DNA of 64,000 nucleotides from Devosia oryziradicis (GTDB lineage Bacteria; Pseudomonadota; Alphaproteobacteria; Rhizobiales; Devosiaceae). Made by a program: the position numbers and the translations under genes. The stretch spans positions 1,461,001 to 1,525,000 of the forward strand of contig NZ_CP068047.1 in assembly GCF_016698645.1 (NCBI RefSeq), read 5' to 3'. The stretch's first letter is position 1, and each line of letters starts with the position of its first letter. The notes under the pieces are model-generated. The model was not told the DNA's origin and made no database searches. It was given only the letters and a program-made list of their open reading frames with translations. This document shows positions 53,703 through 64,000 of this stretch, piece after piece.

Positions 53703-55163
53703 ATGTCGTTCAAAGTCACGGTTATCGGTGCAGGCTCGATCGGCTTCACCAAGACCCTTATTTCCGACCTGCTCAAGGTGCCGGAATTCGTCGGTTGCGA
53801 ATTCGCGCTGACCGATATCAACCCGCACAACCTGGACATGGTGAAGCAGGTGATCGAGACCATCGTTTCGGTCAACAAGCTGCCGGCCAAGGTCACCGCG
53901 ACCACTGACCGCCGCGCCGCCATCACGGGCGCGCGCTACATCATGAGCTGCGTTCGCGTCGGCGGCCTCGAGGCCTTCTCGACCGACATTTCCATTCCGC
54001 TCAAATATGGCGTCGACCAGTGCGTCGGCGACACGATCTGCGCCGGCGGCATTCTCTATGGCCAGCGCAACATCCCGGTCATCCTCGACTTCTGCAAGGA
54101 TATCCGCGAGGTCGCCGAGCCTGGCGCCCTGTTCCTCAACTATGCCAACCCCATGGCGATGAACACCTGGGCGGCCGAGATGTATGGCGGCGTCAACGTG
54201 GTTGGCCTCTGCCATGGCGTGCAGCACGGTGCGCATCAGATCGCCGAAGTGCTCGGCGTGACCGATGACGAGCTCGACTATGTCTGCTCGGGCATCAACC
54301 ACCAGACCTGGTATATCGACATTCGTGCCAAGGGGCGGAAGATCGAGAAGGAGGAGCTGATCGCCGGCTTCGAGGCTCACCCGGTTTATTCCAAGACCGA
54401 AAAGGTGCGCATCGACGTGCTCAAGCGCTTCGGCGTCTACTCCACCGAGAGCAATGGCCACCTTTCCGAATACCTCCCCTGGTATCGCAAGCGCCCCGAC
54501 GAGATCAACCGCTGGATCGACATGAGCCACTGGATCCACGGCGAAACCGGCGGCTACCTGCGCTACTCCACCGAGCGCCGCAACTGGTTCGAGACGGACT
54601 TCCCCGTGTTCAAGGAAGAGGCCGCCAGGCCGCTGAGCGAGTACAAGCGCACCAGCGAGCATGCCAGCTACATTATCGAGGCGATGGAAACCGGTCGCGT
54701 TTATCGCGGTCACTTCAACCGCCGCAACAACGGCATCATCACCAACCTGCCCGATGATGCGATCATCGAGAGCCCCGGCTATGTCGATCGCTTCGGCATC
54801 AACATGATCGAAGGCGTCACCCTGCCGACCGCTTGCGCCGCGACCTGCTCGGTTTCGGTCTCGGTGCAGCGCCTCTCGGTCGAAGCGGCGATGACCGGCA
54901 ATATCGATACGCTCAAGCTGGCCGTGCTGCACGATCCGCTGGTTGGCGCCATCTGCACGCCGGACGAGGTGTGGGCGATGGTCGACGAGATGGTGGTGGC
55001 GCAGGCCCAGTGGCTGCCCCAGTTCGCCGACGCCGTGCCGGCTGCCAGGGAGCGGATGGCCAAGTCCACCGTCAAGACCCGAGACTGGGAAGGCGCCGCC
55101 CGCAAGCGCGTCCGCCCGGTCGAGGAACTGCGCAAGCTCACCGGCGCTGCCGCTCACGCCTGA
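53703..55163 (+). CDS. GH4 alpha-galactosidase-like enzyme, copy 1
   Basis: The 486-residue GH4 enzyme uses NAD+ and a divalent metal with redox-assisted hydrolysis. It has VIGAGSIGFTKTLISDLL, NYANPMAMNTWA, the metal-site CHG in GLCHGVQHGAHQI and SGINHQTWYID. The ATG at 53703 has TGGAGGA seven bases upstream. It is clearly diverged from the second GH4 copy, so the two may split substrates such as melibiose and larger raffinose-family sugars, or serve alpha-glucosidic versus galactosidic links. Confidence 0.87.
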   Translation: MSFKVTVIGAGSIGFTKTLISDLLKVPEFVGCEFALTDINPHNLDMVKQVIETIVSVNKLPAKVTATTDRRAAITGARYIMSCVRVGGLEAFSTDISIPLKYGVDQCVGDTICAGGILYGQRNIPVILDFCKDIREVAEPGALFLNYANPMAMNTWAAEMYGGVNVVGLCHGVQHGAHQIAEVLGVTDDELDYVCSGINHQTWYIDIRAKGRKIEKEELIAGFEAHPVYSKTEKVRIDVLKRFGVYSTESNGHLSEYLPWYRKRPDEINRWIDMSHWIHGETGGYLRYSTERRNWFETDFPVFKEEAARPLSEYKRTSEHASYIIEAMETGRVYRGHFNRRNNGIITNLPDDAIIESPGYVDRFGINMIEGVTLPTACAATCSVSVSVQRLSVEAAMTGNIDTLKLAVLHDPLVGAICTPDEVWAMVDEMVVAQAQWLPQFADAVPAARERMAKSTVKTRDWEGAARKRVRPVEELRKLTGAAAHA

Positions 55164-55177
55164 TCGTTCTGTGGTCC

Positions 55178-55198
55178 GGGCGCCCTTCGGGGCGCCCG
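55178..55198 (+). terminator. Hairpin after GH4 copy 1
   Basis: CGGGCGCCC, a TTC loop and GGGGCGCCCG form a strong stem about 15 bases after the stop, without a clear T-run. Confidence 0.5.
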
Positions 55199-55247
55199 AA
55201 TGCTTCAGGGCCTCGACGCCGAGCTCGCGGCGCGTTAGTCGCAGACC

Positions 55248-55841
55248 ATGACTGATCTGGTACCGTTCATTCTGGCCGTTCTGGCATTGCTGGCCACGCC
55301 GGGCCCGACGAACACGCTCATGGCCGCGGCCGGTGCGCAGCGTGGGCTGGCCCGCTCGCTGCCGCTTCTGGCCGGAGAGCTGGGCGGCTATGCGATTGCG
55401 ATCACCGTGTGGATCGAGCTTGTGGGCAGAGCGGCCGCAGCGCAGCCACTGGTTCCGGTCATTGCCAAGTTCATCGCTGCCGCCTTCCTGACGTGGTCGG
55501 CCTGGAAGCTTTGGGTCAATGCCGGCCATGCTGACCTCGAGCGGCGCGGCATCACGCTCGGCCGGGTGTTTGCCACGACCATGATCAACCCCAAGGCGCT
55601 GGTCTTCGCCTTCGCCATCTTTCCGCAGGTCGGTTTTGTGGCGCGACTGCCCTATCTCGGTCTTTTCGTCGGAATGGTGGTGGCGACCGCTATCGGTTGG
55701 ATGATCTTGGGCGCAGTCGCGGCGAGGTCGTCGGCGGGCCTTTTCACCGGGCCGCGCGTCGAGCGGATTACTGCCGTGGCGCTGGCCGTGTTCGCAACGC
55801 TGCTGGCGGTGCAGACCGTGCCGGGGATGGTGGTGGGCTAG
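55248..55841 (+). CDS. LysE-family exporter
   Basis: The 197-residue, five- to six-helix exporter has the family start LALLATPGPTNTLMAAAGAQRG and TTMINPKALVFAFAIFP. LysE/RhtB proteins export amino acids or related metabolites. It follows GH4 copy 1 on the same strand but with an intervening hairpin, so its link to galactoside use is not established. Confidence 0.88.
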   Translation: MTDLVPFILAVLALLATPGPTNTLMAAAGAQRGLARSLPLLAGELGGYAIAITVWIELVGRAAAAQPLVPVIAKFIAAAFLTWSAWKLWVNAGHADLERRGITLGRVFATTMINPKALVFAFAIFPQVGFVARLPYLGLFVGMVVATAIGWMILGAVAARSSAGLFTGPRVERITAVALAVFATLLAVQTVPGMVVG

Positions 55842-55942
55842 CATCGGTCGCACCACGCACTCGATCGAGGGTGACGGCCGGTGGGTGGGGCGACGCCTAC
55901 GGTACAGGGATGCTGCAGGCTGCGGAAGTGGGGCAGCACGAC

Positions 55943-55987
55943 GCAACAAAGCCCAAACGGCCCCGACGCTTCACGCATCGGGGCCGT
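55943..55987 (-). terminator. Terminator of GH4 copy 2 (minus strand)
   Basis: On the minus strand ACGGCCCCGA and TCGGGGCCGT arms (55978-55987 and 55957-55966) close an 11-base loop and are followed by TTTGGGCTTTG. It is 34 bases past the GH4 stop. Confidence 0.75.
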
Positions 55988-56020
55988 CCTTGGAAGCAGG
56001 GGAGGACTTTGCGCCGCGAG

Positions 56021-57388
56021 TTACGCCACGCGTTGCTTCCGGGAACCACGGGCCCATTCGGGCAGCATGCTGCCATGGGCTTCGGTGAGGTCGTCGACGA
56101 GGTTCCAGATCTGCTCGAGATCCAGTTCGGCAGCGGTGTGCGGGTCCATCATCGCGGCATGATAGATGTGCTCGCGATTTTCCGTCATCAGCGCGGCGAC
56201 GGTCAGTTCCTGCACGTTGATGTTGGTGCGGATCAGTGCGGTCAGCTGCGGCGGCAGGTCGCCGATAAAGGTCGGCTGCAGGCCGCTATCATCGACGAGA
56301 ACCGGGACTTCCACCGCTGCATTGTAGGGCAGGTTGGTGATGACGCCATTGTTGCGCAGATTGCCGTAGATCACCGAGGGCTCTCCGGTCCATACCGAGT
56401 TGACGATCGAGGACGCATATTCCTTGGACTGCTTGACCTCGATGCGGTCGGCCTTCTTGTAGTCTTCCGAGGTCTTCTTCCAGTTGGCGATCTGCTCGAC
56501 GCAGCGCTTCGGATATTCATCCAGCGGAATGCCGAACTTCTCGATGATGTCCTCGCGCCCTTCCTTGATGAAGTAGGGGGTGTATTCGGCGAAGTGCTCG
56601 GAGCTTTCGGTGACGAAATAGCCCAGGCGCGTCATCATCTCGTAGCGCACCTTGTTGGGGCAGCGCGGATTCCAGGTCGGTTTGGGCGCGCGGCCCTCGG
56701 CATAGGCCTTGAAGAGCTCGGGATAGAGATCCTTATACGAGCCATCCGGCAGGCGCTGCTCGAACTTGAGATAGAAGGCCATGTGATTGATGCCGGCCGA
56801 CTTGTAGCGGATGTCGTCGTAGTCGATGCCCAGATCGTGCGCCAGTTCCATGGCGGTGCCCTGCACCGAGTGGCAGAGGCCGACCTGCTTTATGGTCGGA
56901 TATTTCTCCGAGATCGCCCAGGTGTTGATGGCCATCGGGTTGACGTATTGCAGCATGATGGCGTCGGGCGCCACCTGCAGCATGTCCTCGCAGATGCTCC
57001 ACAGATGCGGCACGGTCCGCAGGCCGCGCATGATGCCGCCAACGCCCAGCGTATCGGCGATGGTCTGGCGCAGGTTGTACTTCTTGGGCACGTCGAAATC
57101 GATGACCGTGGACGGCTCGTAACCGCCGATCTGGAAGCAGACGACGACGAAATTGGTGCCGTCGAGCGCCTGGCGCTGGTTGGCATAGGTCTCGACCGTG
57201 GCCGATACACCCAGAGTGGCGATCAGCTTCTTGGCGATGATCTCGCTCTCTTCCAGCCGCGTCGGATTGATGTCCATCAGCCGGATGGTGGCGCCCGAAA
57301 GGGCGGGGCGCTGCAGGATATCGCCGACGATGTTCTTCATGAACACCGACGATCCGGCGCCAATGAAAGTGATTTTGGGATTGGCCAT
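56021..57388 (-). CDS. melA: GH4 alpha-galactosidase, MelA-like
   Basis: The 455-residue enzyme closely fits MelA length (about 450). It has FIGAGSSVFMKNIVGDILQRPAL, VNPMAINTWA, the metal-site motif GLCHSVQGTAMELA (Cys and His) and SAGINHMAFYL. It splits alpha-galactosides such as melibiose with NAD+ and Mn2+. It is the last gene of the leftward transporter operon: 12 bases separate it from the double ATPase, so import and hydrolysis are co-ordinated. Confidence 0.9.
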   Translation of the reverse strand: MANPKITFIGAGSSVFMKNIVGDILQRPALSGATIRLMDINPTRLEESEIIAKKLIATLGVSATVETYANQRQALDGTNFVVVCFQIGGYEPSTVIDFDVPKKYNLRQTIADTLGVGGIMRGLRTVPHLWSICEDMLQVAPDAIMLQYVNPMAINTWAISEKYPTIKQVGLCHSVQGTAMELAHDLGIDYDDIRYKSAGINHMAFYLKFEQRLPDGSYKDLYPELFKAYAEGRAPKPTWNPRCPNKVRYEMMTRLGYFVTESSEHFAEYTPYFIKEGREDIIEKFGIPLDEYPKRCVEQIANWKKTSEDYKKADRIEVKQSKEYASSIVNSVWTGEPSVIYGNLRNNGVITNLPYNAAVEVPVLVDDSGLQPTFIGDLPPQLTALIRTNINVQELTVAALMTENREHIYHAAMMDPHTAAELDLEQIWNLVDDLTEAHGSMLPEWARGSRKQRVA

Positions 57389-57400
57389 ATAAGTATGCTC

Positions 57401-59071
<1,671 letters not shown>

Positions 59072-59081
59072 GGCCGGTCTC

Positions 59082-60278
59082 TCAATACGGATCGATGGCA
59101 TCGCGCAGTCCGTCGCCGAGCGCGTTGAAGGCGAAAACGGTGATCAGCACGAAGATGACGGGTGACAGGATCCAGGGATAGGAGCCGATGACCGAGTAGG
59201 ACGAGGTGTCCTGCAACATCAGCCCCCAGGAGATTAGCGGCGGCTTCACGGCAAAGCCGAGGAAGCCCAGGAAGCTCTCCAGCAGCACCACGCTGGGGAT
59301 TGCCAGGGTGACCGCCACGATGATGTGGCTGAGCACGTTGGGCAGGATGTGGCGGGTGACGATGCGGGCGTCTGACGAGCCCACGGCGATCGCGGCGCGG
59401 ACGTAGTCGATGCGGGCCAGCGACAGGGTCTTGGAACGGACCTCGCGGCTCAGCTGCGCCCAGCCCAGGGCGGCGATCACCCCGATGACGAAGGCGATGA
59501 ACACATTGGACGGAGCGGTTGCCGGGATCAGCGTGGTCAGCGCCAGGTAGAGCGGCAGTTGCGGGAACATCAGGATGAATTCGACGAAACGCTGCGTCCA
59601 GGCGTCGAAGCGGCCGCCGAGATAGCCGGAGACGATGCCGACCAGCGTACCCACAACGGTGGTGATGGCCACCACCACCAGCGCGATGGTCAGGGTGATG
59701 CGCGAGCCCACGAAGCCGCGCGAGAGGATGTCGCGACCGAACTTGTCGGTGCCCAGGAAGTGGGCGGTCCGCTCGGGGTCGACCGGCCCGAAGAAGTGGA
59801 TGTTGGCCGGGATCAGCCACAGCAGCTTGTATTCGTAGCCGCGGACGAAGAAGCCCAGTTCGGTGGGGTTGTCGTAGTCCGGGCCGACCAGGGGCTGGAA
59901 CGTGATCGGATCGAGTTCATCGCCTTCGGCAATGGGGAACACGACGGGCATTGGGGTGAAGCTGCCGTCGCCACGGAAGAAGCTCACTGAATCGGGTGGC
60001 GCGAAGCCGATATCGGTCGCCTTGGGATCGAGCGGCGCGAAAAAATCGGCGAAGATGGTGACGACCATCAGCAGCACAACAAGGGCCAGGCCCAGCATGC
60101 CCATGGTGGAGCGGCGGAAGCGCCGCCAGACCAGGGTGAAATAGCCCTCGCTGCCATGGCCCCAGCGGGTCTGGACCGGCGTGGTCCTTGCCTCCTCGGC
60201 GGGGGTCGGCATGGGACCGGCCGGATCGGCGGGCAGGGGGATGGACGAGTGCGTGCCGACGTCTGGGTGATTGGTCAA
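59082..60278 (-). CDS. ABC permease, DppC-like, with large periplasmic insert
   Basis: The 398-residue permease starts at TTG at 60278 (GGGGAG eight bases upstream), whose codon overlaps the dppB-like stop as TTGA. After a cytoplasmic tail and the first helix (about 58-82) it carries a roughly 110-residue exported loop (ADFFAPLDPK to HFLGTDKFGRD), longer than in typical DppC. The BPD_transp_1 domain follows, with the EAA-like loop ARIDYVRAAIAVGSSDARIV. Long loops of this kind occur in permeases paired with large binding proteins. Confidence 0.88.
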   Translation of the reverse strand: MTNHPDVGTHSSIPLPADPAGPMPTPAEEARTTPVQTRWGHGSEGYFTLVWRRFRRSTMGMLGLALVVLLMVVTIFADFFAPLDPKATDIGFAPPDSVSFFRGDGSFTPMPVVFPIAEGDELDPITFQPLVGPDYDNPTELGFFVRGYEYKLLWLIPANIHFFGPVDPERTAHFLGTDKFGRDILSRGFVGSRITLTIALVVVAITTVVGTLVGIVSGYLGGRFDAWTQRFVEFILMFPQLPLYLALTTLIPATAPSNVFIAFVIGVIAALGWAQLSREVRSKTLSLARIDYVRAAIAVGSSDARIVTRHILPNVLSHIIVAVTLAIPSVVLLESFLGFLGFAVKPPLISWGLMLQDTSSYSVIGSYPWILSPVIFVLITVFAFNALGDGLRDAIDPY

Positions 60279-61291
60279 TTGTTCTTCTCCCCGCCAAGGC
60301 GAATGCGCGGGTCGAGCAGGGCCAGCAGCACGTCGGAAATGATGTTGCCGATGATGAGCGTGACGGCGAGCACCATCACAAAGGTCGCGGTGACCCAGAC
60401 GTCGCCCACACTCATCGAGCCAACGATGGCCGGCCCGACCGTCGCCAGGCCGAACACGATGGCGACTTCGATCTCGCCGGTCAGCATGTAGGGCAGCACG
60501 ACGCCCTGGTAGGCGACGATGGGGTGCAGCGCATTGGGCACGGCGTGGCGCATGATGACTGCACCCTCGGGGAGGCCCTTGGCCCGCGCGGTTTCCACAT
60601 ACTGCGAATTGAGCACGTCCAGCAGGTTGGCGCGCATCACGCGCATATTGTAGGCGAGGCCACCAATGGCAGCGACGAGGATGACCGGCCACACATGGGC
60701 CACCAAGTCCACGAAGCGCCCCCAGCCCCAGGGCTGGCCGCCCCAATAGGGCGAGTTGAAGCTGCCGATTTCGTTCACGCCCAGACGGAACACCAGGATG
60801 TAGAGGATGATGATCGCCAGCAGGAAGCGCGGGATGGTCATGCCCATGAAGGAGATGAAGCCCAGGATGGTGTCGACCCAGCTGTACTGGCGGGTGGCGG
60901 CAAGGATGCCCAGGCTGATGCCGATGGCGGAAGCGAGCAGGTGGCAGGTGAGGGCCAAGAGGATCGTGCGCGGCAGGCGCTCGACGACCACGTCACCGAC
61001 AGGCTTGTTGTAGAACAGGGACTGGCCGAAATCGAACCGGGTGACGATGCCGGTGACCCAGCGGAAATATTGGACGATCAGCGGATCGTTGAGGCCGTTG
61101 GCGGCGCGGTAGGCTTCAGCCATAGCCTGGGCCTGCTCGGCGGTGGCGCCGGTGCGGTTGATGGCCATGGTCCGGATATAGTCACCATAGTCGCCGGGCG
61201 GCGCCTGGATGATGATGAACGTGACGATGCTGAGCAGGATGAGGATGGGGATCGCTCCCAGTATTCGGAATGCAAGGAAGCGCAGCATCAT
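60275..61291 (-). CDS. ABC permease, DppB-like
   Basis: The 338-residue permease has an N-terminal helix, LSIVTFIIIQAPPGDYGDYI, the BPD_transp_1 domain with six helices and the EAA loop YVETARAKGLPEGAVIMRHAVPNAL. It ends LLDPRIRLGG. A second ATG lies one codon on. It pairs with the DppC-like gene immediately downstream. Confidence 0.92.
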   Translation of the reverse strand: MMLRFLAFRILGAIPILILLSIVTFIIIQAPPGDYGDYIRTMAINRTGATAEQAQAMAEAYRAANGLNDPLIVQYFRWVTGIVTRFDFGQSLFYNKPVGDVVVERLPRTILLALTCHLLASAIGISLGILAATRQYSWVDTILGFISFMGMTIPRFLLAIIILYILVFRLGVNEIGSFNSPYWGGQPWGWGRFVDLVAHVWPVILVAAIGGLAYNMRVMRANLLDVLNSQYVETARAKGLPEGAVIMRHAVPNALHPIVAYQGVVLPYMLTGEIEVAIVFGLATVGPAIVGSMSVGDVWVTATFVMVLAVTLIIGNIISDVLLALLDPRIRLGGEKNN

Positions 61292-61318
61292 GAACTCTAC
61301 GATTATTGTCAGAAGGCT

Positions 61319-61346
61319 GTCCGGCGGCAGCGAGCCGCCGCCGGAC
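61319..61346 (-). terminator. Hairpin between binding-protein and permease genes
   Basis: GTCCGGCGGC, a short AGCGA loop and GCCGCCGCCGGAC form a strong stem without a T-run, in the 63-base gap after the binding-protein stop. Such stems often stabilise the upstream mRNA and lower permease output relative to the binding protein; that role is inferred. Confidence 0.7.
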
Positions 61347-61354
61347 GGGAGGTG

Positions 61355-63439
61355 TTAGTTCGAAACCGGACCGCCGCCGCCGGGAACGTCGGGCAGGGTG
61401 TTGGGGTGCAGTTCGTTGGTCGACTGTGCATCGGCCGGAACGTAGACGCGTTCGCGGATGATGTTGTCTTCGGCCCAGTTGAACTGGAAGATCGGGGCGC
61501 CGGCCGGGATATTGACGAAGCGCTTGTTGATCAGCAGGGCACCCGGATACTGGGTCAGGCCGATGGCGTAGAGGTTCTGCGTATAGAGCTGCTGGTAGGT
61601 CTTCATCAGCTCAGCGCGCTCGGCATTGTCTGCACTGGCGATGAACTTGTTGATGGTATCGACCATCTCCTGCTCGAACGGCATCAGGTCGAGAGAACCG
61701 TCGGTGCCGGCGCGGTGCGAGAACGCGGTGCGGGGACCAACCGGAGCCAGGCCTGCAGTACCCTGCACGACCGAGACCAGGTCAGAACCGTTGCGGAGCA
61801 TCGCCCAGTCATACTTGCCGCCCTGCTGGAACTCGGCCAGCGAGTTGCCGCTGACGGTGTTGAGCACGACGCGGATGCCGAGCTTTTCCATCATCGCGAG
61901 CACGCCTTCGGCGAGGCTCTTGTCGGTGGTGTAGTCGGCATTGACGAGCAGCGTGATCTGGACGTCCTGCCCGCCGGCAGTACCAGCCGGGAAGTTTACG
62001 ACGCCGTTGCCGTCGGTATCCTCGAGGCCGGCCTTGGCCAGGTATTCCTTGGCCGTGTCGAGCGAGTAAGGATAGAAGGCGGTCGAGTCCTTGTCGTAGA
62101 AGCTCGTGCCGGCGTAGAGGCCGCCCGGATAGGGCGTGGTGAACGGACCCTTGACCAGCGATTCACCCAGGCTCTGGCGATCGATCGCAAAGGTGATGGC
62201 CTTGCGGAAGTCCAGGTTGCGGTTGAGTTCGCGGATCGCCTGGCTCAGCTCGTTTGGCTCACCCCAGCCATTGCCGCTCAGGTTCGGATAGAGCGAATAG
62301 CCGATGGTGCGAGCACCGAACTGCAGGCGGGCCGGAGCGCCGTCCTCGGCGGAACGACGGAGCGATTCCACGAAGTTTTCCGGCTGTTCCAGGTTGGAGA
62401 AGTCGGCCGTGCCGGCCACCGTCTGGACGTCGCGATCCGACCAGGTGGAGAGGCGATAGCTGACTTCGTTGAGGTAGGGCAGCTGGTTACCTTCCTCGTC
62501 GACCTTCCAGTAATAGGGGTTGCGACGCAGCACGATGACGTCGTCCGGACGATATTCGACCGGCACCCAGGCGCCCATGACCGGGAAGTTCAGGTATTCG
62601 GGCGGGAAGGCGTCCTTGTACTCTTCGTAGGTGTTGTCGGCGTTGTACTTGGGATGCTCGGGCTTGAGCAGGTGCGACGGGCCGGGGCAGAACGAGCCAT
62701 AGGCCATCGCGTAGAGATACTGCGTCGGGCGGACTTCCTTGAAGGTCCACTTGACGGTGTAGGCGTCGATCTGCTCGAGCGTGGTGCCCTCGCCGAAGCT
62801 TTCGGGCGTACCGCCGCCGGTCGGCGTCACGTTGCTGTCGAGAATGTTGTCTTCCCAATAGAACATCACGTCTTCGGCGTCGAAGGGGTCGCCGTCGGAC
62901 CACTTGGCGCCTTCGATCAGGTGCATGGTCAGCTCATGACCGTCCTCGGACCATTCCCAGCTCTTGGCCAGGTTGGGGAGCGGTTCGAGCTCGTCGGCCT
63001 TGACCTGGAACAGGGGACCGGTGCGGGTCAGGCATTCATACATGCCGATATCGATGCCGCCCCAGCCCTGCTGGGCGCCGCCGATATAATTCCAGCCATC
63101 CGGACGGCCGCCGATGACGTGGCGCATGGTGTCGCCATAGATGCCGACGCCGTCGGGCATGTTGCCGGTCTTGAACACCAGCGGCTCCTTGGGCAGGCGC
63201 TCGGCGACCGGCGGCAGCTTGCCGGCATCGACGAAGGCCTTGACGAAGTCCGGCTCGTGGTATTCGGGCAGCGCCTTGTATTCCTGGATGTCCGAGACGC
63301 TCACGAAAATCGGCTCGCTCTGCGCGGCGAATTCCGGTGGTTCGGGCGGCGCGGTCCATTCGTTCTGGGCGAAAACGACGAGTGTCGAGACGCCCAGCAT
63401 CAGTCCTGCCCCGCCAAGGGCAAACGCGTGTCTTCTCAT
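61355..63439 (-). CDS. Large alpha-galactoside ABC substrate-binding protein (AgpA-like)
   Basis: The 694-residue SBP_bac_5-type protein has a signal peptide (MRRHAFALGG, hydrophobic to VVFA-Q near 25), then GQ-type domain motifs such as LEPLPNLAKSWEWSEDGHELTMHLIEGAKWSDGDPFDAEDV. Its length exceeds ordinary DppA (about 535) but matches the large class that includes S. meliloti AgpA, as I recall it, which binds melibiose and raffinose. With two GH4 enzymes and AraC regulators nearby, alpha-galactoside binding is the best inference. The ATG at 63439 has GGGAGG four bases upstream. Confidence 0.83.
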   Translation of the reverse strand: MRRHAFALGGAGLMLGVSTLVVFAQNEWTAPPEPPEFAAQSEPIFVSVSDIQEYKALPEYHEPDFVKAFVDAGKLPPVAERLPKEPLVFKTGNMPDGVGIYGDTMRHVIGGRPDGWNYIGGAQQGWGGIDIGMYECLTRTGPLFQVKADELEPLPNLAKSWEWSEDGHELTMHLIEGAKWSDGDPFDAEDVMFYWEDNILDSNVTPTGGGTPESFGEGTTLEQIDAYTVKWTFKEVRPTQYLYAMAYGSFCPGPSHLLKPEHPKYNADNTYEEYKDAFPPEYLNFPVMGAWVPVEYRPDDVIVLRRNPYYWKVDEEGNQLPYLNEVSYRLSTWSDRDVQTVAGTADFSNLEQPENFVESLRRSAEDGAPARLQFGARTIGYSLYPNLSGNGWGEPNELSQAIRELNRNLDFRKAITFAIDRQSLGESLVKGPFTTPYPGGLYAGTSFYDKDSTAFYPYSLDTAKEYLAKAGLEDTDGNGVVNFPAGTAGGQDVQITLLVNADYTTDKSLAEGVLAMMEKLGIRVVLNTVSGNSLAEFQQGGKYDWAMLRNGSDLVSVVQGTAGLAPVGPRTAFSHRAGTDGSLDLMPFEQEMVDTINKFIASADNAERAELMKTYQQLYTQNLYAIGLTQYPGALLINKRFVNIPAGAPIFQFNWAEDNIIRERVYVPADAQSTNELHPNTLPDVPGGGGPVSN

Positions 63440-63597
63440 AAAACCTCCCATGGCAGCGGGCCGGCATTGATTGCCCAGCCGGACGTTGCTTCCGGCGTCA
63501 TCCCGTGCTCAGGCCAAAATGGTACGCCTTGCCATGCCCGAAACAATCCGGAATGATAGAGACTTATTTCGGGTTTCTAAGGAATCGACCGATAAGT
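63440..63597. promoter_or_regulatory. Divergent control region for the galactoside operon
   Basis: This 158-base gap separates the binding-protein gene from the MelR-like gene. It holds inverted arms CCCGAAA (63537-63543) and TTTCGGG (63567-63573) with ATCCGGAAT between them, a plausible AraC-type site. No protein binding is shown. Confidence 0.5.
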
Positions 63598-64000
63598 ATG
63601 ATCGAGAACGGCCCGGCGATCGCGCGTCCGGCGCGCGAAAAAGCGCCGCGTCCGACGCCCCGGCCCGACCGCAGCTTCTACTCATCCGGCAAGGCCTTCG
63701 GGCGCTTCGGCATGCGCTCGTTTCCGCCGCAGATCATGCCCCGTCCGCACAGCCATGGCCATATCGAGTTCAACTGGCTGACCCAGGGCACCATGGACTA
63801 CATGTTCGATGGCGGGCCGCTTTCGGTGGGCGCCGGACGGCTGGTGGCCTTCTGGGCCGGCATTCCGCACCAGACGGTTGGCCTGCAGGATACCGGCGAT
63901 GGCCGCCAGCTCAATATCTACCTGCCCATGGACGCCTTCCTCGAAATGCCGCAGCTGGGCCGCCTCACCGAAACCCTGATGGGCGGCGGGGTCATCCAGC
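63598..64000 (+). CDS. AraC-family regulator, MelR-like, N-terminal part (cut by window edge)
   Basis: From the ATG at 63598 an uninterrupted frame runs off the right edge (134 codons). It reads MIENGPAIARP, then RSFYSSGKAFGRFGM and the cupin sensing stretch MPRPHSHGHIEFNWLTQGTMDYMFDGG, resembling the MelR sugar-binding domain. The DNA-binding domain lies beyond the window. The ribosome site is weak (AAGGA is 16 bases upstream), so a later ATG in the FGMRSF region at 63712 remains possible. It diverges from the binding-protein gene and probably activates it in response to melibiose. Confidence 0.75.
   Translation, partial: MIENGPAIARPAREKAPRPTPRPDRSFYSSGKAFGRFGMRSFPPQIMPRPHSHGHIEFNWLTQGTMDYMFDGGPLSVGAGRLVAFWAGIPHQTVGLQDTGDGRQLNIYLPMDAFLEMPQLGRLTETLMGGGVIQ

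Noticed and set aside
60188..63556. A very long rightward open frame (over 1100 codons) across the binding-protein and permease genes
   Set aside because: It is antisense to two well-supported genes, has no family motif and reflects the lack of stop codons in high-GC shadow frames.

Overview
The window is high-GC, gene-dense alphaproteobacterial chromosome. A separate petA/petB/petC bc1 operon, a complete oxidative purine pathway with membrane-bound PuuD urate hydroxylase, a MurD2/MurL pair, an Agp-like alpha-galactoside locus and several mirrored palindromic intergenic repeats all suggest Hyphomicrobiales, perhaps a Devosia-like genus. The genus is inference. No rRNA, tRNA, CRISPR array, prophage or insertion sequence was recognised.

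Positions 1-18300 form a purine catabolism island. A divergent puuE (allantoinase, cut by the left edge) faces uraH-xdhA-xdhB, then xdhC, a four-gene BMP-type ABC importer, puuD (urate hydroxylase with a C-terminal cytochrome c), guaD and glcB (malate synthase G). A CocE-type hydrolase and adenine deaminase follow on the other strand. Together they would import purines, deaminate guanine and adenine, oxidise to urate and 5-hydroxyisourate, and run on to ureides. Glyoxylate from the ureide end could be captured by malate synthase. The OHCU decarboxylase and the allantoate/ureidoglycolate steps are not in the window.

Positions 18400-27300 hold a 52-residue membrane protein and topoisomerase IB, two tandem paralogous CHASE4-like c-di-GMP proteins (the first broken by an apparent one-base frameshift, the second an intact GGDEF-EAL), a xylitol-type dehydrogenase with an SDR, a GNAT enzyme, an MgtC-family protein and a degenerate lone receiver.

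Positions 27400-41800 are mixed housekeeping and accessory genes: a TolB-like/TPR membrane protein, an SMR transporter, the MurL-MurD2 alternative D-glutamate pathway, YciI, a MetE-C-like protein, a phosphoesterase, two Nudix enzymes, a glutathionyl-hydroquinone reductase, a CCA-type nucleotidyltransferase, a RecF-like ATPase and hemF. Positions 41800-46100 carry trmL, the cytochrome bc1 operon and apt. Positions 46200-52500 carry GFA and VOC proteins, a TetR/MFS pair with three identical-arm operators, TerC and two MaoC-type proteins.

Positions 52700-64000 form an alpha-galactoside (melibiose/raffinose type) locus: two AraC-type regulators at its edges, two GH4 alpha-galactosidases, a LysE exporter and a dipeptide-type ABC importer (large binding protein, two permeases, fused double ATPase). 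The second regulator runs off the right edge.
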